Shown: positions 5,308 to 6,370 of the stretch, piece by piece
How positions within the stretch are numbered: position 1 is the first letter of the stretch
How the letters are laid out: every line of letters starts with the position of its first letter
Assembly: GCA_964537965.1 (NCBI GenBank)
Contig: CAZIDB010000258.1
Location: 1-6,370 of the forward strand
Direction: 5' to 3'
DNA: 6,370 nt
Source of the DNA: SURF-24 sp964537965
GTDB taxonomy: Bacteria; Bacteroidota; Ignavibacteria; Ignavibacteriales; SURF-24
Position numbers and translations under genes: made by a program
Notes under the pieces: generated by a model
Database searches by the model: none
What the model saw: the letters and a program-made list of their open reading frames with translations, nothing else
What the model was told of the DNA's origin: nothing

Positions 5308-6370
5308 CTAAAAATATAATTTATATGTCAGCTTAAAATTTCTTCCCGCCTCTGGTACAATTGATTTAACCCTCGACAGATGATTCCTGTATTCTTTGTT
5401 GAATATATTTTCTGCATTAAATGTTATGCTGTTAACAAATTCTCCTGTAATAAAAATATATTGTGAGAAACTATTAAAAATTATATAACCTGAAGTCGGC
5501 TGTTCAAATTTATCAATCCTGTTTTGACTTGCTGCAAATTCACTGCTTATTCCTATAGAAAAATTATTGGAGGAATATTGCAAATCCAGGAGTCCTTTTA
5601 ATGGCGGAATTGCAGGAAGAGGGGATTTCACTCTTTTTAACTCACCATATGTATAACTAAGAGAAAAATTAAACTTTAGTTCATCTGAAATTTGAAATTC
5701 ACTTTCAGCCTCAATACCTGTAATAAATGCGCGTTCACCTGATGACGCATAAACAGGGAGCAGGGTACTGTAATTTATCTTTCCTGTGTTTCTTGGAATT
5801 ATGTAATTTGAAAATGAGTTATAGTAAACGTTAATTAAACTGTAGAACCAACTATTTTTTATAAACAGAAATAATTCGTTACCAATACCTGATTCGGCAT
5901 CAAGATCAGGATTACCGGTTTCATATGAATAAGCTGCAAGGTGTGGTCCTTCTGAAAACAATTCTTCAATTGTAGGTACACGGGAGGACTTACTTAAATT
6001 AGTCCCAATGTGAATATCCTGCCATAGTTCATAAACTGCCGAAAGGGATAACGAATAAGTATTAAAAAATCTATTTCTTATGTGTCCGATCTTTGAATCT
6101 GATTTTTCAAACTCAGGTTTAACCTTATCAAGATTATATCTTGCGGCAAACTGAAAATCTATTTTGCCTAAGTGAAAAGATTCAAAGAAATATGCGGCAG
6201 TATTGAATGAGTTTGAATGAGGAGTAAAAACGTAACCTCCGACTTTGAAGTCTCTGAAGTTTAATGTTAATCCAATACTTCCTTCCTCAAAAAATCCAAT
6301 GTTTGAATGATTAACCTTAATATTGCCGGAGTAATCATAAAGTGCAAACTCTGCTCCGATAAGATTATTG
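5308..6370 (-). CDS. TonB-dependent outer-membrane receptor, ZnuD-like barrel (N-terminus cut by window edge)
   Basis: The frame is open from the right edge to TAG at 5310-5308, giving the last 353 residues: beta-barrel only, with plug and signal peptide outside the window. Counting from the first full codon, SRVPTIEELFSEGPHLAAYS (129-148) and ETGNPDLDAE (150-159) form the conserved barrel signature of TonB-dependent receptors. Downstream come NYIIP, a stretch with SPLPAIPPLKG, then the penultimate-strand motif ENIFNKEYRNHLS, PEAGRNF, and a last strand ending in phenylalanine (YKLYF), the usual signal for barrel insertion. From memory of the family, the order GPH-A, GN-L-E, PLP-IPP, Y-NHLS, P-GRNF resembles the zinc/haem receptor ZnuD and relatives. 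A metal or metal-complex substrate is a reasonable guess, but not shown. It is clearly distinct from the receptor at 1-1655: one shows a natural C-terminus and the other a natural N-terminus. Confidence 0.9.
   Translation of the reverse strand, partial: NNLIGAEFALYDYSGNIKVNHSNIGFFEEGSIGLTLNFRDFKVGGYVFTPHSNSFNTAAYFFESFHLGKIDFQFAARYNLDKVKPEFEKSDSKIGHIRNRFFNTYSLSLSAVYELWQDIHIGTNLSKSSRVPTIEELFSEGPHLAAYSYETGNPDLDAESGIGNELFLFIKNSWFYSLINVYYNSFSNYIIPRNTGKINYSTLLPVYASSGERAFITGIEAESEFQISDELKFNFSLSYTYGELKRVKSPLPAIPPLKGLLDLQYSSNNFSIGISSEFAASQNRIDKFEQPTSGYIIFNSFSQYIFITGEFVNSITFNAENIFNKEYRNHLSRVKSIVPEAGRNFKLTYKLYF

Noticed and set aside
5308..5961. A 217-codon gene beginning at TTG 5961
   Set aside because: The TTG is the leucine codon inside the conserved TIEELFSEGPH motif, and the frame stays open to the right edge. 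The real gene starts outside the window.
1..6370. The two receptor fragments as one gene split by an insertion
   Set aside because: The left fragment begins with a signal peptide and plug, and the right one ends at a natural C-terminal strand. Their sequences and families differ, and nothing mobile lies between them.

Overview
The window is AT-rich and densely coding. It looks like chromosomal DNA from the Bacteroidota/Ignavibacteriota side of the tree. The indications are two different TonB-dependent outer-membrane receptors, one with the N-terminal carboxypeptidase-regulatory-like domain typical of that group, a small lipoprotein with a Kre9/KNH-like beta-sandwich, and a short-chain-type threonine dehydrogenase paired with a KBL-type enzyme. 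Clear Shine-Dalgarno sequences before the two metabolic genes fit Ignavibacteria slightly better than classical Bacteroidetes. The taxonomic call is inference.

Layout from left to right. Positions 1-1655 (minus) hold the N-terminal 551 residues of a TonB-dependent receptor that runs off the left edge. Positions 1656-1853 hold its leader, with a promoter-like pair of hexamers, a 12-bp palindrome and, nearer the next gene, a strong rho-independent terminator for the operon upstream. Positions 4073-1854 (minus) are a two-gene threonine-catabolic operon: an SDR-type L-threonine 3-dehydrogenase followed after 27 bp by glycine C-acetyltransferase (2-amino-3-ketobutyrate CoA ligase). Together they would convert threonine + NAD+ + CoA to glycine + acetyl-CoA + NADH. 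Positions 4074-4292 are a divergent intergenic region with a long imperfect inverted repeat, a Shine-Dalgarno hairpin at the operon start and an AT-rich hairpin with a T9 tract. Positions 4293-5276 (plus) hold the lipoprotein and, 15 bp later, a GTG-started GNAT acetyltransferase with a Cys-rich N-terminal motif. Positions 5308-6370 (minus) hold the C-terminal 353 residues of a second TonB-dependent receptor, ZnuD-like in its barrel motifs, which converges on the GNAT gene and runs off the right edge.

I see no phage, transposon, CRISPR, RNA gene or defence system, and no clearly new multi-gene system. The points most worth a second look are the start of the left receptor (a TTG start, or an ATG joined by a -1 shift at an A-AAA-AAT heptamer), the 38-nt inverted repeat in front of the threonine operon, and the uncharacterised lipoprotein/GNAT pair.
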